Of a stretch of 7,313 nucleotides of DNA, positions 1-6,172 are shown in pieces; the stretch's first letter is position 1, and the number at the start of each line of letters is the position of its first letter. Source of the stretch: Anaerosporobacter mobilis DSM 15930. GTDB taxonomy: Bacteria > Bacillota > Clostridia > Lachnospirales > Lachnospiraceae. The position numbers were made by a program, and so were the translations under genes. Under the pieces are notes generated by a model. It saw only the letters and a program-made list of their open reading frames with translations, did no database searches and was not told the DNA's origin. The stretch is from assembly GCF_900142955.1 (NCBI RefSeq), contig NZ_FRCP01000035.1:1-7313 (forward strand). Reading direction: 5' to 3'.

Positions 1-14
1 ACTCTCAAATTAAA
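1..14 (-). rRNA. rrs: 16S rRNA gene, extreme 5' end (partial)
   Basis: Read on the minus strand, the first bases of the window give TTTAATTTGAGAGT. This is the conserved start of Firmicute 16S rRNA, which continues as TTGATCCTGGCTCAG in known genes; that continuation would lie to the left of the window. The exact mature 5' end is estimated by analogy with Bacillus and may be off by a few bases. The long leader with promoters and a boxA-like element directly upstream supports the call. Only about 14 bases are visible, so it rests on a short match plus its context. Confidence 0.8.
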
Positions 15-93
15 ATTTTGATCTCTTTGTTCAGAACTTACTAACCTAAAACTGGCTTTTAGTTTCCGTATGTCTTTCGACATAAATTTACAA

Positions 94-111
94 AAGCGAA
101 TAAATTCGCTT
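94..111 (-). repeat. Hairpin in the 16S leader
   Basis: The arms AAGCGAAT (94-101) and ATTCGCTT (104-111) are perfect inverted copies separated by two bases, so about 7 bp can pair with a four-base loop. It lies roughly 80 nt before the 16S start in the leader RNA. It may be a processing or antitermination element, but the sequence alone does not say which. Confidence 0.45.
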
Positions 112-241
112 GGTGTATCAAATTTGATTTGTTATTACTAACTCCTCACAATGATACGGTTCGTTTATTTATTGAAAATCTTTTTTCGAATTCTATCAAG
201 TAAAACTTGTGAATACGATTAGAATTTTCAGGGTTGTTTCA

Positions 242-266
242 CTGTTCAATTTTCAATGTTCATCAC
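242..266 (-). promoter_or_regulatory. boxA-like antitermination element of the rRNA leader
   Basis: The minus strand reads TGAACATTGAAAATTGAACAG here, resembling the boxA-type sequence (TGTTCTTTGAAAACT and variants) in leaders and spacers of Firmicute rRNA operons, where Nus factors bind to prevent premature termination. The resemblance is by eye. The position, in the leader between the promoters and the 16S gene, is as expected. Confidence 0.45.
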
Positions 267-369
267 TTTACATTTTCAACAAATTTCAATACATTGAAAT
301 CTTGTTTTCTAATGTTTCTATAAGTTGTACCGCTTTCGACATCTCTCAGTCGTTTGCGACAGCTTATCT

Positions 370-398
370 AGTTTATCATGTTGCCTCCTTGTTGTCAA
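370..398 (-). promoter_or_regulatory. rRNA promoter P3 (closest to 16S)
   Basis: On the minus strand a perfect -35 TTGACA (393-398) is followed by a 17-base spacer and TAAACT (370-375), which matches the -10 consensus at four of six positions. It would start transcription about 360 bp upstream of the 16S gene. Tandem promoters are normal for rrn operons. Confidence 0.55.
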
Positions 399-464
399 GC
401 ACTTTTTTCAAACATTTTTCATTTCAAATCTTTGTTTTCTGTACTTGTCAGAAGCGACTGTTAT

Positions 465-493
465 ATCTTATAACATCTTTCGACGTTTGTCAA
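465..493 (-). promoter_or_regulatory. rRNA promoter P2
   Basis: On the minus strand a perfect -35 TTGACA (488-493) is followed by a 17-base spacer and TAAGAT (465-470). The -10 region lies within the small dyad GTTATATCTTATAAC (460-474). Spacing and -35 are ideal, while the -10 matches at four of six positions. Confidence 0.55.
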
Positions 494-584
494 CATGTTT
501 TTTATTATTTTCCGAGTTGTTTTAATTCTTACTTTTTTCAGAATTGTTTGTTCATTTTCTACAACTCATTAGCTGACTTGGACT

Positions 585-613
585 AGTATAACAGAGTTGA
601 ATTCGTTTGTAAA
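585..613 (-). promoter_or_regulatory. rRNA promoter P1 (farthest upstream)
   Basis: On the minus strand TTTACA (608-613), 17 bases and TATACT (585-590) form the best -35/-10 pair in the leader, with five of six matches in each hexamer. An A/T-rich block at about 618-635, just upstream of the -35, could act as an UP element. A transcript from here would carry a leader of roughly 570 nt before the 16S gene. Confidence 0.65.
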
Positions 614-642
614 GGGGTTTTTAATAAAAAACAAACTCCTTT
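611..642. repeat. Inverted repeat overlapping the P1 upstream region
   Basis: AAAGGGGTTT (611-620) and AAACTCCTTT (633-642) can pair with one G-T wobble, and an inner GTTTTT/AAAAAC pair (617-622 and 627-632) offers an alternative stem. On the plus strand a T-rich run follows, so it looks like a terminator pointing away from the 16S gene. No plus-strand gene is present, so it may instead simply be the A/T-rich UP region of promoter P1. Confidence 0.4.
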
Positions 643-755
643 TTATTTCTTTTCTTCCATCTTCAATATTCATATTAGGTGATTGTGAATCTCATTGTAG
701 TAGATAAGTCACAAAATACAGAGATGGGTGATGAGTAGTTGCCATGAACCTTAAA
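643..755. other. Intergenic stretch with no recognised feature
   Basis: This is the interval between the rRNA promoter region and the terminator of the ABC operon. I see no convincing reading frame, RNA gene or promoter in it on either strand. Confidence 0.5.
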
Positions 756-788
756 ACGCAATCCTTATCAATTGAATAAGGATTGCGT
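756..788 (-). terminator. Rho-independent terminator of the ABC transporter operon
   Basis: ACGCAATCCTTAT (756-768) and ATAAGGATTGCGT (776-788) form a perfect 13-bp stem with a 7-base loop. On the minus strand the stem is followed by TTTTAAGG, a short T-run. It begins about 25 bp after the stop codon of the permease gene and lies well before the rRNA promoters, so it separates the operon from the next rrn unit. Confidence 0.85.
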
Positions 789-813
789 CTATTCTTATTG
801 TATCGATGCTCTC

Positions 814-3384
814 TTAATTAATTTCTGTCTTTAATCCATCCACTATATTCTCTTTTCTAATCTTTCTAGATGAATACAGCATAGCAATTCCGACAACACC
901 AAATACAGCCGATATACCAACTATATATGTCATATATGGAAATGCATAATATTTATCGAAATTATAACTAACTGCTTTCTTAATCCAGAGTGTCATAGCA
1001 ATACTAATTGGTAATCCAAAGATACAAGCTTTTATACCATACATAAGGCTTTCCATACGAATCATACGTCTAAAAACTTCTGGGGTCATTCCAATACTCT
1101 TAAGCATAGCAAACTCCCTTCTTCGCAAAGCAAAACTCGTTGAAATTGTATTGAATAAATTTGCTATACAAATTAATGAGATTAATGTTATAAACCCATA
1201 TGCAAATACAGAGAACACGGTTGTGATCTGATTGTTTCTTATAATCTCCACTGCTTGATTGTATATCGTATAGTTCGATTGTATACCTCCTCTTAAGAAT
1301 GCATCAACAATGTCATCTTCTATATTTTCTGCATCACTGGTATTCAGATAATAATTATACATTGCCTCACTATCAAATTGCCCAAATTCACTAAGTGCTG
1401 ACAATGGTAACACGAAAGAAACATTTCCACCAATTGTACCAAATCCTACTCCTAGTGGACGCTCCTTGGTAATTAAATCAAGTTGAATTTCATAATCTTC
1501 TACCTTAATCTTATCATTTACTTTGGCTCTTAGTGGTTCTATATCTGTTAAACTATATCCCCTCTGTCTAACTTGTTGATTAATTAATATTGCATGTATT
1601 CCATCTGATCCTGAATTTTTTTTTCCTACAATCCTTTCATACTCATCATCTGGGATAAATGACAAAGAACAATAAAACACAAATTCACTATTATTTTCTG
1701 ACCAATTTTCTTCTAATGCTTCCTTACCTTCCTCTGTTATCATACTTTGACTTTGCTCTTTGTCCATCACGAGCCATTCACTTAATTTAATAACAGCATT
1801 ACCTTCAGTTACATTAGGAAGTTCCTTCAACAATTCACTAACAGTATCTTCTTCTTCCTTATCTATATTCCACACCGCAACATCATAAGAATCATCGCCC
1901 ATAGCAAACATTACAGATTCTTTCAGATAATACACATAAGATCCTACACTAATGAATAAGATCAGACTTATCATTAATGAAAATACTAATGCTCGGTAGT
2001 GTTTTCTATTACGCTTAAGATTCTTAATTGCAAGATCTCCCTCTACTCCTAACAATCTTTGTGTTATTCTAGAAGTCTTCACTTGTTTTGCATGTACTGT
2101 AATATCTCTTGATTGTCTGATGGCTTCAATAGGAGTAATCTTAGCAGCTTTTCTTGCTGGAAGATATGCCGATATGAAGATTGTTATAACGGAAAAGATA
2201 ACTGCTGCGATTATGGATTCCGAAGAAACGACTACCTTAATCCCTACATTGATACCCATGGCATTCTCAAGTATCGGTCCTAGTATTGTAAATGTTGTCC
2301 ACATACCAACGAATCCCGCAATAATTCCTAGGGGTATACTTATAGCACCAGTTACTACTCCCTCAAAAAGTACAGCATTTCTTTTCTGTTCCTTAGTAGC
2401 ACCAATACTTGATAGCATTCCGAATTGTTTACTTCTCTCGTTGATTGATATAGCAAATGAATTGTATATCAATGCTATCGATCCAACCATAATTATTAGT
2501 ATTAAAATTGTTGTACATATTTGAATCATCTTATTATAAGTATCTTCAAACTTACTAACTCCATGTAATCGTAATAAATCATCTTGAAAAACAAGCTGCC
2601 CTTCATCCACCCCTGCGGCTCTCCCAGCTGACACTGTTTGGTTATACAGATCATTAGAAACCTTATTCATGAAAACATTAACCGTTAATGTGTCACTATT
2701 TGCTACCGTATTGTCATCAAGAAACGTAATTGCTCTTCTTCCAGGCATTGCAAACCACTCATCAGACTCTATGATTCCCACAATCGTATATGTCTCTTTT
2801 TCTCCTGTAGACTTCCACGTTTCTTGTTCTTCTACAGGAAACGTATCACCATGAAACTCAACGTCTTGTTTAAATTCTTTTTGCTCCCCTTCTATCATTG
2901 CAAAGCGTTTTCCATATTCCATGGAGATTGAATCACCAATCTTATAAGTTTCTTCTTTATTATTTGATATCTCCTTACTTACAATAATCTCTCCCGCTTT
3001 CTCGGGAAATCTTCCATCTAGTAAGGTTACTGGAAGTTTGTCAAACGCAGTACTATCATATGCTTCCACATAAATATACGGTTTCACTACCTTACTCGTA
3101 TCCTTCCATTTGCTATATCCTTTGACTTGTGTATAGAAACTAAATTTCTCATCCAGCTCATCTATTAATTTATTTCCTTGCTGTTTAGTAACATCAACAT
3201 ATTTTACATGCCATGCACCACCGCGCTGAATCTGAATGTTTTGCAGATATGTCGTAAAGGTTAAAGCTGCTGTTGATACTGCTGTAATCATAGCTACTGA
3301 AATAATAACACCAAGTATGGTTACTATGGTCCGTTTTTTGTTTGCTTTCATGTGTTTCCATGTGAGGCTATTCATAATATTCAT
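814..3384 (-). CDS. FtsX-type ABC transporter permease, 856 aa, two large outside domains
   Basis: This is the membrane subunit of an ABC transporter of the MacB/FtsX class, which usually moves, extracts or senses peptides and lipids at the membrane rather than importing small solutes. By eye it has eight membrane segments: TM1 (about 19-45), a first outside domain (46-284), TM2-TM4 (285-312, 341-368, 386-410), TM5 (464-486), a second outside domain (487-718) and TM6-TM8 (719-750, 779-801, 816-838). The FtsX cytoplasmic signature appears twice, as ERSKQFGMLSSIGAT (316-330) and RRREFAMLKSIGMT (754-767), so it is an internally duplicated permease. The start at 3384 has a strong Shine-Dalgarno sequence, GGGAGG (3393-3398), 8 bases upstream; a second Met at codon 4 is less well placed. 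It starts one base after the ATPase stop codon. BceB-type permeases are about 650 residues with ten segments and one outside domain, so this is a different subtype. The substrate is unknown; a role against antimicrobial peptides is inferred from the neighbours. Confidence 0.93.
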   Translation of the reverse strand: MNIMNSLTWKHMKANKKRTIVTILGVIISVAMITAVSTAALTFTTYLQNIQIQRGGAWHVKYVDVTKQQGNKLIDELDEKFSFYTQVKGYSKWKDTSKVVKPYIYVEAYDSTAFDKLPVTLLDGRFPEKAGEIIVSKEISNNKEETYKIGDSISMEYGKRFAMIEGEQKEFKQDVEFHGDTFPVEEQETWKSTGEKETYTIVGIIESDEWFAMPGRRAITFLDDNTVANSDTLTVNVFMNKVSNDLYNQTVSAGRAAGVDEGQLVFQDDLLRLHGVSKFEDTYNKMIQICTTILILIIMVGSIALIYNSFAISINERSKQFGMLSSIGATKEQKRNAVLFEGVVTGAISIPLGIIAGFVGMWTTFTILGPILENAMGINVGIKVVVSSESIIAAVIFSVITIFISAYLPARKAAKITPIEAIRQSRDITVHAKQVKTSRITQRLLGVEGDLAIKNLKRNRKHYRALVFSLMISLILFISVGSYVYYLKESVMFAMGDDSYDVAVWNIDKEEEDTVSELLKELPNVTEGNAVIKLSEWLVMDKEQSQSMITEEGKEALEENWSENNSEFVFYCSLSFIPDDEYERIVGKKNSGSDGIHAILINQQVRQRGYSLTDIEPLRAKVNDKIKVEDYEIQLDLITKERPLGVGFGTIGGNVSFVLPLSALSEFGQFDSEAMYNYYLNTSDAENIEDDIVDAFLRGGIQSNYTIYNQAVEIIRNNQITTVFSVFAYGFITLISLICIANLFNTISTSFALRRREFAMLKSIGMTPEVFRRMIRMESLMYGIKACIFGLPISIAMTLWIKKAVSYNFDKYYAFPYMTYIVGISAVFGVVGIAMLYSSRKIRKENIVDGLKTEIN

Positions 3385-3385
3385 A

Positions 3386-4087
3386 TTATTTGCCTCCCAT
3401 GTTTGCAGGTCGTATTACTTCATCTCCTGCTATTTTCCCATCCTCTATCGTGATGATTCGATCTGCTTGTAATGCGATTGATTCATCATGGGTAATTACA
3501 ATTAACGTTTGATTGTATTTTCGATTGGATAGCTTTATTAGCTCCATTATTTCATTTCCTGTTTTACGGTCAAGGTTACCCGTTGGCTCATCCGCTAACA
3601 TAATCGCTGGGTTCGTAATTAATGCTCTTCCTATAGATACACGTTGTTGCTGACCGCCTGATAACTGATTTGGTAAATGATCTAAACGATCTCTAAGCTT
3701 TAATGTATGAACGATTTCATCGATATGGTCCTTCGGTACTCGACGATGGTCCAACAACAAAGGTAGTGTAATATTCTCCTCGACATTTAGTACTGGGATC
3801 AAATTATAGAATTGATAGATTAAACCAATCTGTCTTCTGCGAAAGATCGCAAGATTACTTTCACTTAAGTCATATATGTTTGTTCCGTTAATAAATACCT
3901 CTCCACTTGATGGACGATCAACACCTCCAAGCATGTGAAGTAATGTTGATTTTCCTGAACCTGATGGTCCTATTATTGCTACGAATTCTCCTTTATTTAC
4001 AGAGAACGAAACGGAGTCCAGCGCTTTCACACTTGTTTCACCGGTTCCATATGTCTTACTTAACTTATTAACTCTTAATATCTCCAT
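3386..4087 (-). CDS. ABC transporter ATP-binding protein, MacB/LolD-like, 233 aa
   Basis: This is the cytoplasmic ATPase that drives the adjacent permease. All nucleotide-binding motifs are intact: Walker A GPSGSGKST (40-48), Q-loop YQFYNLIP (Gln92), signature LSGGQQQR (142-149), Walker B IMLADEPT (162-169, catalytic Glu167), D-loop GNLD (170-173) and switch His200. The full-length sequence, with NLIP after the Q-loop and ENITLPLL, is typical of the MacB/LolD/SalX group that pairs with FtsX-type permeases. The start at 4087 is preceded by AGGAAGGG (4097-4104) at 9 bases. The last codons (Met-Gly-Gly-Lys-stop) contain the Shine-Dalgarno sequence of the permease gene, which begins one base later, so the two are very probably translationally coupled. 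The gap of 114 bp to the kinase gene contains a candidate promoter and dyads. Confidence 0.96.
   Translation of the reverse strand: MEILRVNKLSKTYGTGETSVKALDSVSFSVNKGEFVAIIGPSGSGKSTLLHMLGGVDRPSSGEVFINGTNIYDLSESNLAIFRRRQIGLIYQFYNLIPVLNVEENITLPLLLDHRRVPKDHIDEIVHTLKLRDRLDHLPNQLSGGQQQRVSIGRALITNPAIMLADEPTGNLDRKTGNEIMELIKLSNRKYNQTLIVITHDESIALQADRIITIEDGKIAGDEVIRPANMGGK
3393..3398 (-). promoter_or_regulatory. Ribosome binding site of the permease inside the ATPase gene
   Basis: GGGAGG on the minus strand overlaps the Met-Gly-Gly codons at the end of the ATPase gene and sits 8 bases before the permease ATG at 3384. It supports the Met at 3384 over the in-frame ATG at 3375 and points to coupled translation of the two subunits. 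Confidence 0.7.
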
Positions 4088-4114
4088 GTCATTAATCCCT
4101 TCCTCAATACTCCA

Positions 4115-4126
4115 ATTATAATTATA
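4115..4126 (-). promoter_or_regulatory. Candidate -10 element(s) of an ABC gene promoter
   Basis: Two overlapping perfect TATAAT hexamers are seen on the minus strand (4121-4126 and 4115-4120), 28-40 bases upstream of the ATPase start codon. The matching -35 positions read GAAGTG or GGGCTG and do not resemble TTGACA. A perfect -10 with no -35 is what an activator-dependent promoter looks like. That would fit control by the adjacent response regulator, but the region is A/T-rich and the match could be chance. Confidence 0.4.
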
Positions 4127-4128
4127 CG

Positions 4129-4179
4129 GTAACTCTTCAGCCCCACTTCGACGTGCTTGATCTCCCGCTGATAAGTTAC
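4129..4179. repeat. Imperfect dyad between kinase and ATPase genes
   Basis: GTAACTCTTCAGC (4129-4141) and GCTGATAAGTTAC (4167-4179) are inverted copies matching at 11 of 13 positions, with a 25-base centre. On the minus strand the downstream arm ends two bases before the candidate -10 at 4121-4126. No T-run follows, so it is not a terminator. It may be a regulator-binding dyad covering the -35 region, or an RNA structure in read-through transcripts. Confidence 0.5.
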
Positions 4180-4201
4180 AGTATACTAGTTCATAATGAC
4201 A

Positions 4202-5221
4202 TTACGATGACATACTTTGTGACAATTTTGTCACTTTGTATAGCTTGATTATAAATTTACTTCCTTTTCCCTTTTCGCTTATGATATGAATACTACCATT
4301 ATGTCCAGTAATAATCTGTTTTGCTAAAGCTAATCCAATTCCCACACTATCTGGATTTGCATTTTTCCCTTTATAAAACCGTTCAAATACATGTGGTAAA
4401 TCCTCTTCATCAATTCCTTCCCCATCATCAGTGATAGTGACTTGAGAATAAATTGCATTCTGCCAATATTGGATTTCAATCCTTCCCTTTACTTTTGTAT
4501 GCTCAAAACAGTTTTTCAAAACATTACTAATAGCCTCTTGTAGCCACGGGAAATCTCCCATACAAGAAGCTTCTTTATCTCCATCAATATGTACTTTTAT
4601 CTCTTTCAATTCTTCTATTATTCGAAATGGTTCCCTTGATTGTTCTATCAATTCACATAATACAATCGGCTCTTGTTTTAGCTCAACGGCTTTCGCGTCT
4701 AATTTTGACATCTTAAGTAGTGCAGTAACCAGCAGACGCATTCTCTCAACTTGTGTATGAATATGCTTGGTGAATTCTAGTCGCCTCATATCCTCTATAT
4801 GGTCCGCTGCTATAAGGTCCGCCATCATGCTTATCGAAGTCAATGGTGTCTTAAGCTGGTGTGTTATATCTGATAACGCATCTGCTAGATACGTCTTATC
4901 CTTTAACAATAACTCATTTTGTTCAACCATTCTAAGTGTAAGTTTATATATCTCAGATTTAAGAATACTTAATTCTCCTTCTTTATAATCTCTCACATCT
5001 AATGTATAATCCCCCATATAGATTTGATATAAATAATCTGCCAATTCATTAATCTTTCTATATCTTACTTTTGTAAAAGCAATCGCATACAAAGTAATAC
5101 TTGCTCCCAATAAACATACAAACACCACACCATAATTAGGGTAAATCACCGTTAATATCGCTGCAACAAATGTTATTACAAAACAGAAACTCCCCATTTG
5201 TATTAATTCTCGGTATCTCAT
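4202..5221 (-). CDS. Intramembrane-sensing histidine kinase, 339 aa
   Basis: This is a membrane sensor kinase that phosphorylates the response regulator encoded just upstream. Two membrane segments (about 9-27 and 32-50) are joined by only about four outside residues (PNYG), so it has no extracellular ligand-binding domain. A linker (51-108) with a coiled-coil look follows, then the phosphoacceptor box DITHQLKTPLTS with His121, the N-box (Asn233, Asn237), DDGEGI (265-270), the F-box FERFYKG (279-285) and GIGLALA (294-300). All catalytic motifs are intact. Kinases of this shape (BceS and similar) are known to depend on a partner ABC transporter for sensing, which fits the two ABC genes downstream. 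The start at 5221 has only a weak Shine-Dalgarno sequence (AGG about 7 bases upstream). The 95-bp gap from the regulator gene contains a palindrome and a possible internal promoter. Confidence 0.94.
   Translation of the reverse strand: MRYRELIQMGSFCFVITFVAAILTVIYPNYGVVFVCLLGASITLYAIAFTKVRYRKINELADYLYQIYMGDYTLDVRDYKEGELSILKSEIYKLTLRMVEQNELLLKDKTYLADALSDITHQLKTPLTSISMMADLIAADHIEDMRRLEFTKHIHTQVERMRLLVTALLKMSKLDAKAVELKQEPIVLCELIEQSREPFRIIEELKEIKVHIDGDKEASCMGDFPWLQEAISNVLKNCFEHTKVKGRIEIQYWQNAIYSQVTITDDGEGIDEEDLPHVFERFYKGKNANPDSVGIGLALAKQIITGHNGSIHIISEKGKGSKFIIKLYKVTKLSQSMSS
4219..4234. promoter_or_regulatory. Perfect 16-bp palindrome, candidate response-regulator operator
   Basis: The minus strand reads GTGACAAAATTGTCAC, a perfect palindrome, within the last codons of the kinase gene. 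Its core TGACA-N4-TGTCA resembles the published BceR-type operator (TNACA-N4-TGTNA). Its centre lies about 100 bp upstream of the candidate -10 of the ABC genes, a plausible place for activator binding. It is also coding sequence (Val-Thr-Lys-Leu-Ser), so chance is possible. Confidence 0.5.
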
Positions 5222-5254
5222 TTGACAAACCTATCCCTTTCTAAAGTCTAGGCA

Positions 5255-5290
5255 ATTATACAAGTTCCTTTCTCTAACATCTCAAGATGT
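5255..5290 (-). promoter_or_regulatory. Possible internal promoter with overlapping palindrome before the kinase gene
   Basis: On the minus strand TTGAGA (5280-5285) and TATAAT (5255-5260) are 19 bases apart, longer than the usual 17. The -35-like hexamer sits in the perfect palindrome ACATCTCAAGATGT (5277-5290). It lies between the regulator stop codon and the kinase start. It could be a regulated internal promoter or merely a short intergenic dyad. Confidence 0.3.
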
Positions 5291-5317
5291 AACAGATTGA
5301 ACCCTACACGTTTAACT

Positions 5318-5992
5318 TTATTTCTCTATGCAATAGCCAATCCCTCGTATCGTCTTAATAATAACTGGATTACACATATCATCTTCTAGCTTTTCTCTTA
5401 ATCGTTTAATATAAACAGTAAGAGTATTGTCATTTACAAAATCACCTGATACATCCCAAATACCTTCAAGTAACTGATTTCTTGTTAGTACTTGGCCTCT
5501 ATGATTTAACAATTGTAACAACAGACGAAACTCCATGGCTGTTAAAATTATCTCCACATTATTCTTATATAATCTTTTTTCACGAACATTAATCTCTATA
5601 TCTGCCACATATACAACATTATCTTCATTCTCTTTATGATATCTACGTAATACAGAACGGATTCTTGACATCAGCTCTCTTATACGAAATGGCTTAATGA
5701 TATAATCATCCGCTCCAAAATCCAAACCCATTACTACATTTACTTCATCCTCAAGTGCTGTAAGAAATATAACTGGTGTATCTTTCTTCTTCTTTATCTC
5801 TTTACATAGATCGTATCCATTCCCATCAGGTAGTGTAATATCTAACAAGTATAAATCAAACGGAACATTATCTATCTGTTCCTTTGCTTCCTTATAAGAA
5901 TATGCATTCTTTACATCGTAGCCCTCTTGTTGCAAACTATACTCTAATCCAGTCGCAATAACCCGATCATCTTCTACAACTAATATCCTCAT
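5318..5992 (-). CDS. OmpR/PhoB-family response regulator, 224 aa
   Basis: This is a DNA-binding transcription factor activated by phosphorylation, paired with the kinase gene 96 bp downstream. The receiver domain (1-115) has the acidic pair Asp8/Asp9 (with Glu7), the phosphoacceptor Asp51 in LLDITLPDGNG, Thr78 and Lys100 in IIKPF. A winged-helix DNA-binding domain follows (about 126-223), with the recognition helix near NTLTVYIKRLREKLE (189-203) and the closing wing motif TIRGIGYCIEK. The length is normal for the family and all key residues are present. The start at 5992 is firmly set by AAAGGAG (6000-6006), 7 bases upstream. Its likely target is the ABC transporter promoter region downstream of the kinase gene, judging from the order of genes and the palindrome at 4219-4234. 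Confidence 0.96.
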   Translation of the reverse strand: MRILVVEDDRVIATGLEYSLQQEGYDVKNAYSYKEAKEQIDNVPFDLYLLDITLPDGNGYDLCKEIKKKKDTPVIFLTALEDEVNVVMGLDFGADDYIIKPFRIRELMSRIRSVLRRYHKENEDNVVYVADIEINVREKRLYKNNVEIILTAMEFRLLLQLLNHRGQVLTRNQLLEGIWDVSGDFVNDNTLTVYIKRLREKLEDDMCNPVIIKTIRGIGYCIEK

Positions 5993-6172
5993 AGATTGAC
6001 TCCTTTATTTCCTTAATAAACTAAGCTTCCTCATTTAATAAATGTAATTATAACATATGATAAAAATTTTCATAGGTAAACCTTTGTTATTATGAAGCTA
6101 TTTTTGTTTTCTTTCCCCTACTAAAACTTATATTGTATATTAGTTGTATACCATATTGATATTCTAATTATA
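5993..6172. other. Intergenic region upstream of the two-component operon, possible promoter
   Basis: A perfect TATAAT on the minus strand (6047-6052) lies about 55 bases before the regulator start, but the -35 position (CTATGA) is poor. The imperfect dyad ATGATAAAAATTTTCAT (about 6058-6074) covers that -35 region. No terminator was found after the upstream small gene, so read-through from it into the regulator gene is possible. Confidence 0.4.

Larger units (their letters stand above)
15..613 (-). other. rRNA operon promoter and leader region (no protein gene)
   Basis: This is the AT-rich stretch of about 600 bp upstream of the 16S gene. On the minus strand it contains three promoter-like pairs (585-613, 465-493, 370-398), a boxA-like sequence (242-266), a hairpin (94-111), a 12-bp palindrome at 117-128 and three copies of GTCGAAAG. 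No 5S or tRNA gene is seen. The open reading frames on the opposite strand are rich in Phe, Ser and Cys, have no ribosome binding site and run antisense to the leader, so they are not called as genes. Confidence 0.75.

Noticed and set aside
209..586. Plus-strand reading frame of 125 codons (and a shorter one within it)
   Set aside because: It is antisense to the rRNA leader, crosses two of the rRNA promoters, has no ribosome binding site and has a Phe/Ser/Cys-rich composition typical of a T-rich non-coding strand.
2120..2524. Plus-strand reading frame opposite the permease gene
   Set aside because: It is a shadow of a well-supported membrane protein gene; hydrophobic codons on one strand give hydrophobic codons on the other.
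2669..2854. Short plus-strand reading frame opposite the permease gene
   Set aside because: It is a shadow of the permease coding sequence with no independent start signal.
3236..3472. Plus-strand reading frame across the ATPase/permease junction
   Set aside because: It overlaps two strongly supported minus-strand genes and has no family resemblance or ribosome binding site.
4767..4988. Plus-strand reading frame opposite the kinase gene
   Set aside because: It is a shadow of the kinase phosphoacceptor region, where the minus-strand protein is clearly conserved.
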